Below are positions 10,170 through 21,674 of a DNA stretch of 64,000 nucleotides, piece by piece. The DNA lies in the NCBI GenBank assembly GCA_964058845.1, contig CAXKVR010000019.1, positions 124,001-188,000 on the forward strand, in the 5' to 3' direction. Positions within the stretch are counted from its first letter, which is position 1. Each line of letters starts with the position of its first letter. A program made the position numbers and the translations under genes. This stretch comes from Carex sylvatica (taxonomy: Eukaryota; Streptophyta; Magnoliopsida; Poales; Cyperaceae). Under the pieces are notes generated by a model. The model was not told the DNA's origin. It saw only the letters and a program-made list of their open reading frames with translations, and searched no databases.

Positions 10170-13100
10170 TTTTGGCCGACGTTGTTTTTGGTATAGAATT
10201 TTTTTAATTTGTAAACTTCCTCTCTGAAGATTGCTCAGTCGCACTGCATAGGATGTGTTGATCTTGCACTTCATTAAATGAGAGAATCACTGATTCTCGT
10301 ATTCTATTTTCACATGCATTAATTGTGTAATTTTTTTGAGTAGAAATATGAACTGTTTTCACATAAAAACTGTATCTGATGCAAGGGCAAAATGTTGTTT
10401 TGGGGCTTTTAGTATTGTTCAATTTTGCCATGTCGATCATATGCATTTTTCTGATGCAACTCTGTATGAACAAGAAGCTATCGCAACAGTTATCCTATAC
10501 AGTGAAAAATAAATTTTTACTGTTGCATAAGATATTATAGCAATAGCAAAAATAAAGTAAAACAGACTCGAACAGATCAGTTATTTCTCCAACTGATTTT
10601 CTTCCCTGTAAAATTGGCAAATGGTCTCCTGCATACGACATAATTTGAAAAAAATTTAACAACTAAATTAGAATAAAAAATTACTTATAATCGATTAAAA
10701 GTTTATGAATAACTGTTACTTGAAAGTATTACTGAGATCGAATAGCTAAATTGAAAAGGATTAGAAAAGTAACAGATGAATGCTGAAGTCCAACAGTAGC
10801 AAAAAAAATAAGATTAGCAGTGAAATAACTCTTAAAAGACAGAAGGCACGGATGTTGACAAGTTTTAGCTTATAACCAAATTTTAGACCAATCTCCATCC
10901 ACTTGCTCATATTAATTAGAAAAGGATCTCTTGTACTTTTTAGATTGCAAAGTATAACTATTTGATATGGTCACATATCTAAAAATGATAAAAAAAAATA
11001 ACAAATTTTAGTTATGTAGATTAGCAGTTAGTTATTACAACAAACGATCTGTTAGCTATAGTGGTAATAGCATCAAACAACAGGAGTTATAGCTGTGTTT
11101 ACATAAATTTTTTTAACATGGCGTAGCATTTGAGACTTGAAAATGTCAATAATAACACAGTTGTAACTTGTAACGCATCTATTTAAACTTTTAAAGTATT
11201 GTATACTTCAAAAAAAAATTAAATTAAATCAAGTATCTAGCACAGATGGGCGGTAACATTACCTTTCAACGTAGAGAGAATTTAAATTCCATAAAATGTA
11301 AAGTATACTAGAATTTTTTATGATTTTATTTCAACTATAAAAAAATCCCAGCAGAAAAACCAACAGGGAAAAAGTTCAGCAGCAACAAAAATTCCAGCAA
11401 CAAATTGAACAGTGAAAAAGATGAAATTTAGAGCAATATAATTAGCATATTTTTGTATATTAAAAATATATAGTCTAGTCATGTCTTTGCTGTAATTTTT
11501 TAGTTTTTTATCCTCTTGAAATTCACCTAAGAATAGTACAAATTTCTGAAATGAACAAGGAGGACTGCAAGAATCCAGCTGATATGTTTTCGCTTCCTCT
11601 TGGTGATAAACATGATTAAGATATGTAAAATAGTTATTAAAATTAAGGAAAACCTTCTATGCATAGTTTGAATTTTGTTCCCGCCATATTATCATTATAA
11701 TTCAGTCCTGTTCACAGCTTTCCGTATAATACTAGTCAAATATGTTTAATTTTGTTCAAAACAGGCTTAGCTGTGGGGCATGGCATTTGGCAGTAGTTTA
11801 AGCACATTTTGGAGCTTCAAGAGGCTTCAAGCTTCACTTATAAATAGCCCTCTACATCCTCACTTCACATCCATAGTTGGTTAGAGCATCCAAAGCACGA
11901 AAAGAGAGCAAAAACGTTGAGAATTCAGCTCACATAAAAAAAACAGCAAGGAAAAAATATGCTTTCCACAAACATTGTCATAAAACCCTAATATAATGAG
12001 CTTCCAAAAATTATGAGTGACAAATCTGTTGTGCCATTCTATTAACTGAGTTCTCAATATTCTAAAACTATCTATCCAAGTCACCAAAGAGATCATCACG
12101 ACGTTCTAATAACAAAAATGAAGATCAGCGTGACTTGAAAATTTTCAATTAATTTCCACTTTATTCTAGTTGCTTTCTTTCTATTTTTTTGTTTTTATTT
12201 TATTTTTTTATTGTTGTTGTTATCTTTATTTATCTCATTTTGTAACATATATTATCATTGAAATAAATTTTTGAAGCTAGAATTAGTAGAGACCAACTTA
12301 TCGAGTGAGTGTGGTGTCTAACACCTTCCACATTCATAACCAAGACACGAACCTAGCTATTATCCATGGGCATAAAAAAATTTAGATTGTGTATTTTCCA
12401 TTGCATTACAGGTGGCGACTCCAAATAAAATTTAGATCACACTTAAAAGGTTGAGTTGAGTGTCGGCTTCGTAGCACGGTCAGAGAAAAAAGAGGCGTCG
12501 GTACGATTTTGTGTGGCAATACGTGTAGTGAATATATTTTTAACTAAATTTAAATATCTACCTGTAAAAGAGATGTATTTAACAAAAAAAAGGACATATT
12601 ATTTGATTAAATGACTGATATTCAATCTAAAAATTCATCTTTTAATCGTAACCGTTGACAGATAGAAACCCAACGTGCTTAATAATGAAATGGAGATAAT
12701 ACATCTGCATAGCAATCATACCTAGTACGTCAACTGTCTTAAAACTATGGTTTCAGGCATTAACTTTGCTATATCCTTTTTCCCTGTTGTTTTTGATAGA
12801 GACTTTACTGCTTTAGGAAAGAATGAATGATATCCTCGTATAGACTCCATCTAAAAGAATAATTTTTATACACTTTAAACAGTATTGTGGTCCTTATGCT
12901 TTTTGTTGGGGTTGATTTGTCTTTCATAATGACCATATATTGCTTTTCCATGCTTATTCGTACCAGTAAGATTGTGTTATTTAGTCTATGATCAAGCGAT
13001 CAGTGATATAATCCAATATTTAGCTGGGTGTACATAGAACACACCAGAATTTTCTATCTACTAGTTGCCAAAGCATCTAATTCCCCCCAAGTTGTACATC

Positions 13101-13282
13101 ACCAACCATTATATTCCCCAATATCTAAAACTCATGATCAGATTCTTCTCTTTATCATGCGTCATACACCCTCTTAGTCAAAAATCTATCAAAAGCTTAC
13201 CCATCAATCTAAATCTCCTCTCTCTCTCTCTCTCTTAGCAATTCCAAAAGAAACAAAGTGCGTAGAGCATACATAGAGTAAA
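10170..13282. other. Intergenic region with a degenerate LTR-like relic (about 11760-12530)
   Basis: No host gene seen. 10200-11750 is AT-rich without recognised structure. 11760-12530 has features of a decayed plant LTR/leader region: a TATAAATA at about 11838 followed about 50 bp later by a cap-like CATCC region, then GGTGTCTAACACCTTCC and CAGGTGGCGACTCC, phrases typical of Tat/Ogre-type gypsy LTR ends. No termini or duplication were resolved. A (CT)n run lies just upstream of the next gene at 13213-13237. Confidence 0.4.
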
Positions 13283-13594
13283 ATGGGTAGAACTAATTCT
13301 ACCGAAAAATTAGCTGCGGTGGTTTTGGGTCTCCTGGCTGTGCTTTCGCCTTTGTACATCGACAGAAAGCCAGAAATTGAAGAAGATGAAGATGAGGGAA
13401 GTGGTGTTCTCGCATTGTGGCTTCCACTGTTGCTGATTTTTCTAATTGTGGCAATTAATTTCTCGTGTCTCTCGGACAAGGGATATTTGCGGTTTGATCC
13501 CTACTGGATACATCGGGTTGGAGGTTCATCTTGCGGGATTATTATTTGTCTTTTGGTTATTGGTTTTGTTTTGAAATGTAAGGCTTCTCTGTGA
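13283..13594 (+). CDS. Small plant membrane protein of unknown function, 103 residues
   Basis: An intronless frame starts at the first ATG after a CT-rich leader. Three hydrophobic segments (about residues 9-26, 43-62 and 82-98) are separated by an acidic loop (EIEEDEDEG, residues 31-39) and by the segment FDPYWIHRVGGSS. SPLYIDRKPE after the first segment and the FDPYWIHRVGGSS motif resemble a small uncharacterised plant protein family recalled from other genomes; no function is known to me. Lys/Cys near the C-terminus (LKCKASL) follows the last segment. The clean frame, CT-rich leader and conserved motifs favour a real gene. Confidence 0.75.
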   Translation: MGRTNSTEKLAAVVLGLLAVLSPLYIDRKPEIEEDEDEGSGVLALWLPLLLIFLIVAINFSCLSDKGYLRFDPYWIHRVGGSSCGIIICLLVIGFVLKCKASL

Positions 13595-14305
13595 AATTAT
13601 CTTGTAGCTGGTAATTCAGGGCTGCTTTTGCTGGTATGTGGGATTGTGAGATTGCATGACCAGTTTCTCTTATCCGTCTCTTGTTGTACTAGCATATATA
13701 GACCATAAATTCTAAAAGCTTTTTATATCTCTTTATCATATATATTATTGTCTTTTTCTTTTTCCCTTTGTTTGTAAATAGGGATTACATAAATCATAGA
13801 AGAAAAGTTGCACTTCCATAGTGATTTTTCTCCATGAGGGGAGGATTTGTAATTCATTTTCTTGTTCCTGTGATGTGGTATATTCCATGGTTGACCTGTA
13901 CAACCATTGTTGTACATTTATAACAGATTTTGGTACAGGATGTTGCATTCATTACCTGGCTATCTGTTAACCTATCTTACTGTCATGATCAACAAAATAG
14001 TAGTCTGAAACATGCTTTGTTCATACTTTCGGGGTATAAACAAAATAGTACTATCTGAAGGTTGTATGGTTGCTTTGTTAAGATTAGAGTCAGAAGTTAT
14101 TGTTCAATACCCAGATGTTAAACTTTGTAAGTACATCTTTTACAACTAAATTATGAACATCTCGATTCTGAAAGAATATCTCAGTGTATGAATCTGAATG
14201 GAATTTTACATATTACAGACACACTAAACTCAAATCAAATACAAATGTACTCTCGGTACAAAAACTTAGGTTTACACAGTAACAGCATTTACAGGATTAA
14301 TTAAG
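13595..14305. other. Convergent 3' flank between small membrane gene and SEP1-like gene
   Basis: No gene or structured repeat seen. It must contain the 3' UTRs of both neighbours. Antisense open frames at 13723-13948 have no recognisable content. Confidence 0.5.
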
Positions 14306-15685
14306 TCATTCACTAGAAGCAGACTGAAAGATAAAGAAAGCTGCACCTGCTCCAACCAATGCTGTCAGAGCCAGTGCTATTGTTGGTAAAGGGGCTGTCA
14401 ATCCAAAATTCTGCAAGTAAATCAATTTAACTAATAATTAAATCAATTAAAATAAGATAGTCCACTAGTAGATAACAAATCTAAGGAAGAAACCATGATC
14501 GATCAAGTAAACCCGCTTTTAGCTGCCAAACTATTTTATTGATTTCTTTCAGCTCAAGTTGTACTTAACAGTATTGAGTTGTATTCTTTTCTGGTGTATG
14601 GTCTATTATCCAAAATTGAATATACTTGTAGCCAATTTGAACTGATAAAAAAACTTTTTCCTAAATAATTCTATAAGACAAGGCACCTGAAGTATGCCTT
14701 TTCCAGTAGCAAGCTCAAATGTAATTGCAGCCGTAAAACCAAGCATGGCACCACGGCTTAGCCATACATCCAATCCATCTGGGCTCTTTGCTCCCTGTTC
14801 ACACCTTATGGAGCTAACCATTGCTCTTGATTTTAAGCTCAACTTTTTGCTTGATCTACACTGAGTGGGTGCTGTAAACCATAAAAAGATTTCCAAAAGG
14901 AGACCATAACACGGGTCAATTTGTCAATTCTGTTATTTTGAAGCCAGGTTGGTATGTATTTACTAATTGGCAATTATTACGCCCCAAAACTGCCTGGTCC
15001 TGGTTTCAATAGTTTCATTTTTCTTTATGCTCAGCATGTTTTTTGTTCAATTGCTGTTTTCTGCATGCACTGATATTTAGTTGTATTATTGGAACTTAAC
15101 ATCTTAGATACATAATTAAGGCCCTCGAACAAAAACCAAATTTGGCAGCAGGATAATGCTCGATGTCACTGGTCTGATATACCAGCAACACGGTACATAC
15201 CATGCAGTCATTCTACCAATGTAATTTAATCACCTAGAAAAAAAAGAGAGTATATGTCTGTTACCTCACCTGTTAGTATGTAATTTTTATATTCACCCTT
15301 TTGCAGCCAGATAAGTTACAAATATTATCCCATTGCCTTCTTTCAAAAAAAAAAATAAGAAGAAGAAGAAGAAGAAAAAGAAATTTAATCTAATTGATTT
15401 GCCAAATTTATCTTCTTTGTCATAGAATATTGTTATGCAAAACAGAAAAATAAATATTTGTCACTTGTCAGTCGACAATAACTCAGGTCAGGTGGAAATA
15501 AGATAAGTTCACCCTATTTAGACAAGCTCTAAGAGTTCAAATCAATTCGTAAAGAACTTTTAGCTATAAATTAAACCACTGCAAGACAAAAGGAAAGAAG
15601 GGGAACTGACCACGGGAGGATTCACACATGAAGGAAGAAGCGGGGAGGGATGTGACGACGGAAGGGAGAAGCCTACGCGTGCCAT
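14306..15685 (-). CDS. SEP1: Stress enhanced protein 1-like LHC-family protein, chloroplast thylakoid
   Basis: SEP1 proteins are two-helix relatives of light-harvesting chlorophyll-binding proteins, induced by high light and placed in the thylakoid membrane. Three minus-strand exons, 15611-15685, 14687-14860 and 14306-14410, give about 117 residues. Exon 2 carries the LHC-type helix: GLDVWLSRGAMLGF followed by ELATGKGIL. Exon 3 encodes NFGLTAPLPTIALALTALVG and ends FIFQSASSE-stop, the family's second helix and C-terminus. Exon 1 is Ser/Pro-rich and suits a transit peptide. The exon 2 acceptor is chosen at 14861-14862 because it keeps phase with the exon 1 donor after codon 25; another AG lies 12 bp upstream at 14873-14874 but breaks the frame. 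A short upstream ATG frame ends just before the chosen start. Confidence 0.88.
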
Positions 15686-17156
15686 TTTCTATAACACAAC
15701 AAGGAAAAGAAAGAAATAAACAAATGCAGACATACAGAGAGAGCTTAGCTTGTGTAATTGAGAAAAATAGAAAGCGAGAGAGAGAGAGAGAGAGATATTA
15801 CGGATAGAGAAGAAGGAAGGAGAAACGGCGAGGAGGGATTGGGCCATGGATGGAATGGAATCACGCAAGCGCTGGCCTGAGGTTAGTCACCTACTGAGCT
15901 CACAAACTAAAAAATGTTATCCTAACTTCTGTTTTTTTTTTTTTTCTCTTGAAATGATCGGAACACCCAACTGCTACACAGAGAAGTACTTTAGTACATG
16001 TGGCGGGAAAGAAAGGGTCACTTGCATAGTTACATCCAACAAATAGATATCATATAACGAAGAGGAGGGTTTCAGTGCCTCATATTTTTCATTTCTCATC
16101 ATACTTCATATTTTACATCTTTATTTTTGAAGTTCAAATTATCGATCCAAACTGTTCAACATAATATTTATACTAAAATATACATCTTGTAGATATTTTA
16201 TCAAGCTAATAATAATGTAGATTTATCAATTTTGATTAGTGATCAAAAGAATTTGAAATTGCATAATGTGATACATATTATCTCTAAATAAAAAAAAAGA
16301 CAGAAGATATATTATTTTCAGATTTTGATGGATTTTAATATTGGTCATCACAATCGCTCAAAAGAAAATTCGGTTAAGCATGTATCATTTCTTGTGTTGC
16401 ATCAAAAAATAATATATTTCTTCTCATTATAGAAAAGAATGATGTCTATCTTGAAAAAAAATTATACATTTCTCATATAATATTAAGAGTACATCTTGAT
16501 TCTAAAGTTGAGTGTCATTGTTAAATTTGTAGATGATATTTTAAAAGATGCTTTGACCAATTTTACTAGAGACTAAATATATTACGGAACGGAATTAAAT
16601 AATGATATTAAACATAATTTTTTTGACACATTTGAAAAAAAAACATTATATGAAGTTAGATCCGAAATAGATAAATATCGTTGAGTTTAATTTATGCACA
16701 ACTTTATAGTTTTCTCATTATATTTTGAGATAAATAAAAAAAAATTATTTTATTGGTTTTCTTTCACTCTCCCTCTAATTAAATAGATCTAGCCTAAATA
16801 AATAGAAATATATAACAACATAAAATAATTACATCAACTTAATTAATTAAATATTAAAATATATAACATATATCAAAATATCAGTATATCGTGCTCAGAA
16901 ATAATTAGCTGAGTTTTAAAAATATTTAGATAGTTGCTAACAAAGCAGTTAACATCTACCTAGACTCAACTCCTTGATTCATAATCTGGTGCAGATCATG
17001 TGTACGCGTAGCACAGGCAGAAATAATTGAGGCTCGCAAAATATTGGCGAGAAAATGAAAAATAATGGTAGATTGGCTGAGAATTATACACGCATTGGCT
17101 CTTTTTTTATTTTGGCATTTACACAGTGACTCGGTTGGCACTGCTGTGACCCAGTC
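15686..17156. other. Divergent intergenic region with a MITE arm relic (about 16125-16210)
   Basis: A (GA)n run at 15775-15795 lies in the SEP1-like leader/promoter. 16125-16210 contains GAAGTTCAAATTATCGATCC and CTGTTCAACATAATATTTAT, a single diverged arm of the foldback MITE superfamily seen elsewhere in the window; no partner arm was found. The remainder is AT-rich, and its right end must hold the promoter of the gene at 17157. Confidence 0.45.
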
Positions 17157-19694
17157 ATGACGCCACCGCTCACCACCCGAGGTACGTTCCTCCGCGGTGT
17201 GAATCACCTCCTAACCGATACACCTATAACCACCACCTCGCACTCTCACCGCCGACGAGTCACCGTCACCTGTTCGGTCACCCCACCCTCTCAATGCAGT
17301 CGAACCACCAGGCGCACCGCCTCCATTTCAACTTTCCTTTTCTTGATCGCTTCCGCTTCTCATCCCAACCGTACATTCTCTTTCTTTTTCCTCCGATTCA
17401 TTTTTTGAAATTATTTATAAATACCTGCTGATATAAAAAAGGCCGAAGCACGGTTTCATTAAATGAAACATTGAGTAATGTTATCTGAGAAGGAAAAAGA
17501 TAACTATATATATAGATGCCAAATTTTCTTATTGAGCTGTGGTTAGCCACTTTGGTTGTGCGTCATTGTCTGTATATCACCACCTGGGTATTCTCAAGTC
17601 TGTATGACCTAATTAATGAATGGCATGAATGATCTCCTCATCTGGTATCCAGCTTTTTGTGCTTCCTCTCCAATTCCACCTCTTGCCCTCTTGTTTCCTG
17701 TCCAGTATACAACAAGAGAAATTATCAATAATATAAGGTTTTTAGTGGTTTTAGGAAATGAATTCTGAAAACACTGTTCATTTGTGTGTTTCCATATTGT
17801 CCAGCACACAGAACTAAAAACTATTAAAAAAGCTGTTCTCTTTTTTGTAGATAGTGTACAAGCAAATTTAAAAGTATCATTGATTCCCTGGCATTCATGA
17901 AAATAGTTCTGATTTTGACCCATCCAAAACCAAATTTGTCTTGTAAAAGAGCAATTTAAAAAGAGATGAGCTACTCTCTTCATTTGGATAAAATTGGCAT
18001 TTTTTATTTCCTTTCCACCTTTTTTTTGGCTAAGTTATTCTTAGTGAGAATCCTATTTTTATAAGCAAGCCACAAGAAAAAAAAAAAAATTGATGGTAGA
18101 GGTAACTCCCATCATATCATTGGTTTATAAGGTAAAATGCCTCTAAAATTCAACATTTTATAGGTGAACTGTACTGTATATCTTCTAGATATCTCCCATC
18201 TCCATGCTAGTTTATCATTTACATGAGTTAAAGAAATCTGACTAATTGTAAAAAGTAAATTGGTCCAGTCCTCAAGCCAACATCCTGTAATAGTTCTTCT
18301 AAAGGTAATAACTTGCCCTTGTGTATGTATTACTTATGTGAGAGAAACATCCTTGTTATTGTGAAAATTGAATGAATCCCTTTCGCTGCTGCATCTCTAA
18401 GCACCTCTTATTCAGATAATGTAGTCGAATTACACCTAAAGCATATCTAAGCTATACCGATTATTTATCATGTTTTAAATTAAAAATTGTACAGGTGCCG
18501 ATGCCGCTAATCCTCTGGACAAATACGTCAAAAGGTTTCTCCATTCCCCAAAAACTTTCCCTTGAACTCTATTATTTTCTTCTTTGGCTGGTTTAGTTTT
18601 GCTCACTGAAATCTTAATTAGTTGCAAATGAAACATCTATTAGGAAAAAGCTGGAACCACTGGAAGCTTACGTTCCTGCTGTAATCTTATCTCAAGACCA
18701 GTTCAAGGATTTAGGTGATTATCTCCAGTCAATTAAATTTCAAACCATATCAAATGTTCATATATTTCAGATTTTCATGACACATGAGATTTGATCTTAA
18801 ATTTTGTCAGAGAAATCACTGGAGTACGAGCAGCCAAGATATGATCAGAGCAGAAGTTTGCTTCGCTCCGGTCCAGCAGCAGCTCTGCGTATAAATATCC
18901 GAGCTGTAAGTTGAAGTCTACTTCTAAATTTCTATTTTTATTATTTGTTTGTGTTTTCATTCCCCGGTTGGAGTGGGCTGTTGGGGGCATATTATTCTGC
19001 CTGAAATTGTTTGTGATTTCAGGTAGCACAATATGCAAATGATTCTGGTAAAGGGAAGGTTGCTTCAGATGCTGTTGACCAATGTCTAAGGTAACCTAAG
19101 CTGTGCCCTTATGATTAGCGACTGTCACAAACTGAGCTTGCTCTTTATACATTACAGCTAATTCTGAAATTGTATTACTCATAGAGCATTGGAGGACCTT
19201 GACTCACTATTGCTACGTGCATCGAGGAAAGATCAAGGAGCATCAGTCGAATCCATGAAGGGAAAAATTACTGTAGCAATTGCAGCATTAGACAAGTATA
19301 GCAGATAAATAATTTCTATTTTCTGAACTAGCATAGGGCCTCTTTTGTGGCATCTCTGCCGACAGTGCTCAGTGCACTGTGATCTCATCGGCACTGAAGT
19401 GAAAAATTAGAAATCTAATTATAGCCGTTCCTTTCCATTTAAATTTTCTTCTTCTAATACTTTTTATGGCATTCAACCATCTCCTGTCAAGTGATCCTTC
19501 AAATTTCAAGCAATTGAAACTTCAACGAGTGACCTTATTTATTCTCTTGCAGCCTTCTAGAAACGGTACCATCAGAAGCCATGGATAAAGGCAAGGCAAT
19601 TGCTGAAGCCTATAGGACCCCGAGTAATGAAGAAGAAACTAGTATGCTTGAACAGACTAATCCAGAGATAAGAAGATTGGAGGCCATTCTTTGA
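17157..19694 (+). CDS. Conserved plant protein of unknown function, probably plastid-targeted
   Basis: Seven exons join in phase with GT-AG borders: 17157-17370, 18495-18534, 18644-18714, 18811-18905, 19023-19090, 19185-19295 and 19553-19694, giving about 246 residues. Exon 1 is rich in Thr, Ser and Arg with a hydrophobic end (STFLFLIASAS) just before ADAANPLDKYVKR, a pattern like a bipartite plastid or thylakoid-lumen transit sequence. The mature part is helical and charged: KKLEPLEAYVPAVILSQDQF, SLLRSGPAAALRINIRAVAQ, ALEDLDSLLLRASRKD, and a tail ending EIRRLEAIL. I recognise it as a conserved plant protein but know no function. Intron 1 (17371-18494) hosts an antisense LINE. Confidence 0.8.
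17440..18470 (-). mobile_element. 5'-truncated LINE, antisense in intron 1 of the plastid gene
   Basis: The minus strand encodes a LINE C-terminal region: FLWLAYKNRILTKNNLAKK, then NEESS, MKRVAHLFLNCSFTRQIWFW, SVCWTIWKHTNEQCFQN and an end at 17609. The 3' UTR runs to the phrase TTTAATGAAACCGTGCTTCG at about 17440-17465, typical of plant LINE 3' ends. Frame breaks are present in the upstream part. Both borders are approximate. It belongs to a different LINE subgroup from the element at 34153, judging from the protein wording. Confidence 0.8.
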
Positions 19695-20229
19695 CAGCAT
19701 AGGATTGCTGATGTTTTTTTTAAGAAAGTAAGCCACAGCCTACTTTATAGTTGGCATTAAACAAATATATGAACAAATGCTATAATTGAGCTGTTCAGTG
19801 ATTATAGTTTTACTACTAATACATAAGCAAAGTTGTATATCTATTACTGTTATTTTGTTTTCTTTTCAAATTCTGGATGGCGTCCAAATAGTAGAGTTGG
19901 ATGTAATACTGATGTCTTTGAGTTGTCCGAGCCAAATTAAACATTTTTAATTGAGTTTCTAGACTTAATTATAATAGGAAATATGCAGGGTTACTGTAAT
20001 TGAGCTGTCTTGAGAAAACAAGTAATTGAAAATGACTAGTCCAGTGAGTTGGTTTGACTACTAATCCAAGTAGAGAAGATGATGTAAGCTTTACTCTTTC
20101 AATATTTCAATATATGGTTACAAGGTTAGCAAATCTGATATTTAAATTATGGATTCGTTGGGTATTTATATTGGCCCGTTTTGTAGAGAAATTCTTCCGA
20201 CATAATCAGGCCTATTTGATTCAAGCTCC
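19695..20229. other. Intergenic 3' flank
   Basis: 3' UTR and spacer of the preceding gene; nothing else recognised before the foldback element. Confidence 0.5.
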
Positions 20230-20238
20230 CTTATGCAC

Positions 20239-20380
20239 CCGACATTTTTATTTTTACCCAAAAAAAAAATTATTTTATTAAAAATAACCAAGATTTAAAA
20301 ATAATTTTAAAAATACCCAACCCGTGGAAATTTTCCACGGGCCAGAATTTTAATTCCAACCTGTGGAATTTTTCCACGGG

Positions 20381-20416
<36 letters not shown>

Positions 20417-21665
20417 AACAGAAATTTATATTTACTTTTTATTTTTTTTTATGAAAATATTAGAAATGTTGGATATATTTTTTTGAAAATAGATGTAATA
20501 CAATACAATTTGATTTATTAGAAAGATTGTAACAAATAATCCGATCAATATTTTTCAGGCCGGATTTTTCGCGGCTGTAAGAAAAATTAATATATTTCAT
20601 TATGTGTTCTTGTAAAAAAATAAAAATGCATGAATTCTGAGTTATTGATCCCGGTTCAAAAGTCACTTCTAGGTAATATAGAAATTATTGTGATCCTTCT
20701 AGTACATTTAATTTATAAAAAGTTGTATCTATTTTGAGAATTTTTTTTGAATAATAATCATTAAATAACTTTAAGTTTTTTTTTTTTTTTTTTTTTTTAC
20801 AAAAACAGAAATTTATATTTACTTTTTATTTTTTTATGAAAATATTAGAAATGTTGGATTTTTTTTTTTGAAAATAGATGGAATACAATACAATTTGATT
20901 TATTAGAAAGATTGTAACAAATAATCCGATCAATATTTTTCAGGCCGGATTTTTCGCGGCTGTAAGAAAAATTAATATATTTCATTATGTGTTCTTGTAA
21001 AAAAATAAAAATGCATGAATTCTGAGTTATTGATCCCGGTTCAAAAGTCACTTCTAGGTAATATAGAAATTATTGTGATCCTTCTAGTACATTTAATTTA
21101 TAAAAAGTTGTATCTATTTTTAAAAAAAAAAACTTAAAGTTATTTAATGATTATTATTCAAAAAAAATTCTCAAAATAGATACAACTTTTTATAAATTAA
21201 ATGTACTAGAAGGATCACAATAATTTCTATATTACCTAGAAGTGACTTTTGAACCGGGATCAATAACTCAGAATTCATGCATTTTTATTTTTTTACAAGA
21301 ACACATAATGAAATATATTAATTTTTCTTACAGCCGCGAAAAATCCAGCCTGAAAAATATTGATCGGATTATTTGTTACAATCTTTCTAATAAATCAAAT
21401 TGTATTGTATTACATCTATTTTCAAAAAAAAATATCCAACATTTCTAATATTTTCATAAAAAAATAAAAAGTAAATATAAATTTCTGTTTTGTAAAAAAA
21501 AAAAAAAAAAAAAAAAAATCTGGCCCGTGGAAAAATTCCACGGGTTGGAATTAAAATTCTGGCCCGTGGAAAATTTCCACGGGTTGGGTATTTTTAAAAT
21601 TATTTTTAAATCTTGGTTATTTTTAATAAAATAAATTTTTTTTTGGGTAAAAATAAAAATGTCGG
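20239..21665. mobile_element. 1.43-kb Mutator-type foldback element with 9-bp target-site duplication
   Basis: Flanked by exact 9-bp repeats CTTATGCAC at 20230-20238 and 21666-21674, the Mutator-superfamily signature. Ends are inverted (CCGACATTTTTATTTTTACC / its complement). The arms extend for most of the element: a terminal block (20239-20400, mirrored at 21500-21665) and an internal block of about 385 bp present three times, twice direct (from about 20410 and 20790) and once inverted (to about 21495). Each copy contains the same 68-codon frame (20460-20666 minus, 20845-21051 minus, 21242-21448 plus) starting MTFEPGSITQ, differing at only a few residues. The terminal block has two 21-bp quasi-palindromes of the form CCCGTGGAAATTTTCCACGG plus G (20321-20341, 20360-20380). 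There is no transposase, so it is non-autonomous. The low divergence of the arms suggests a recent origin or ongoing conversion. Confidence 0.9.
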
Positions 21666-21674
21666 CTTATGCAC

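Noticed and set aside
20460..21448. Three 68-codon frames as independent genes
   Set aside because: They are copies of one block within a foldback element; kept only as part of that element.
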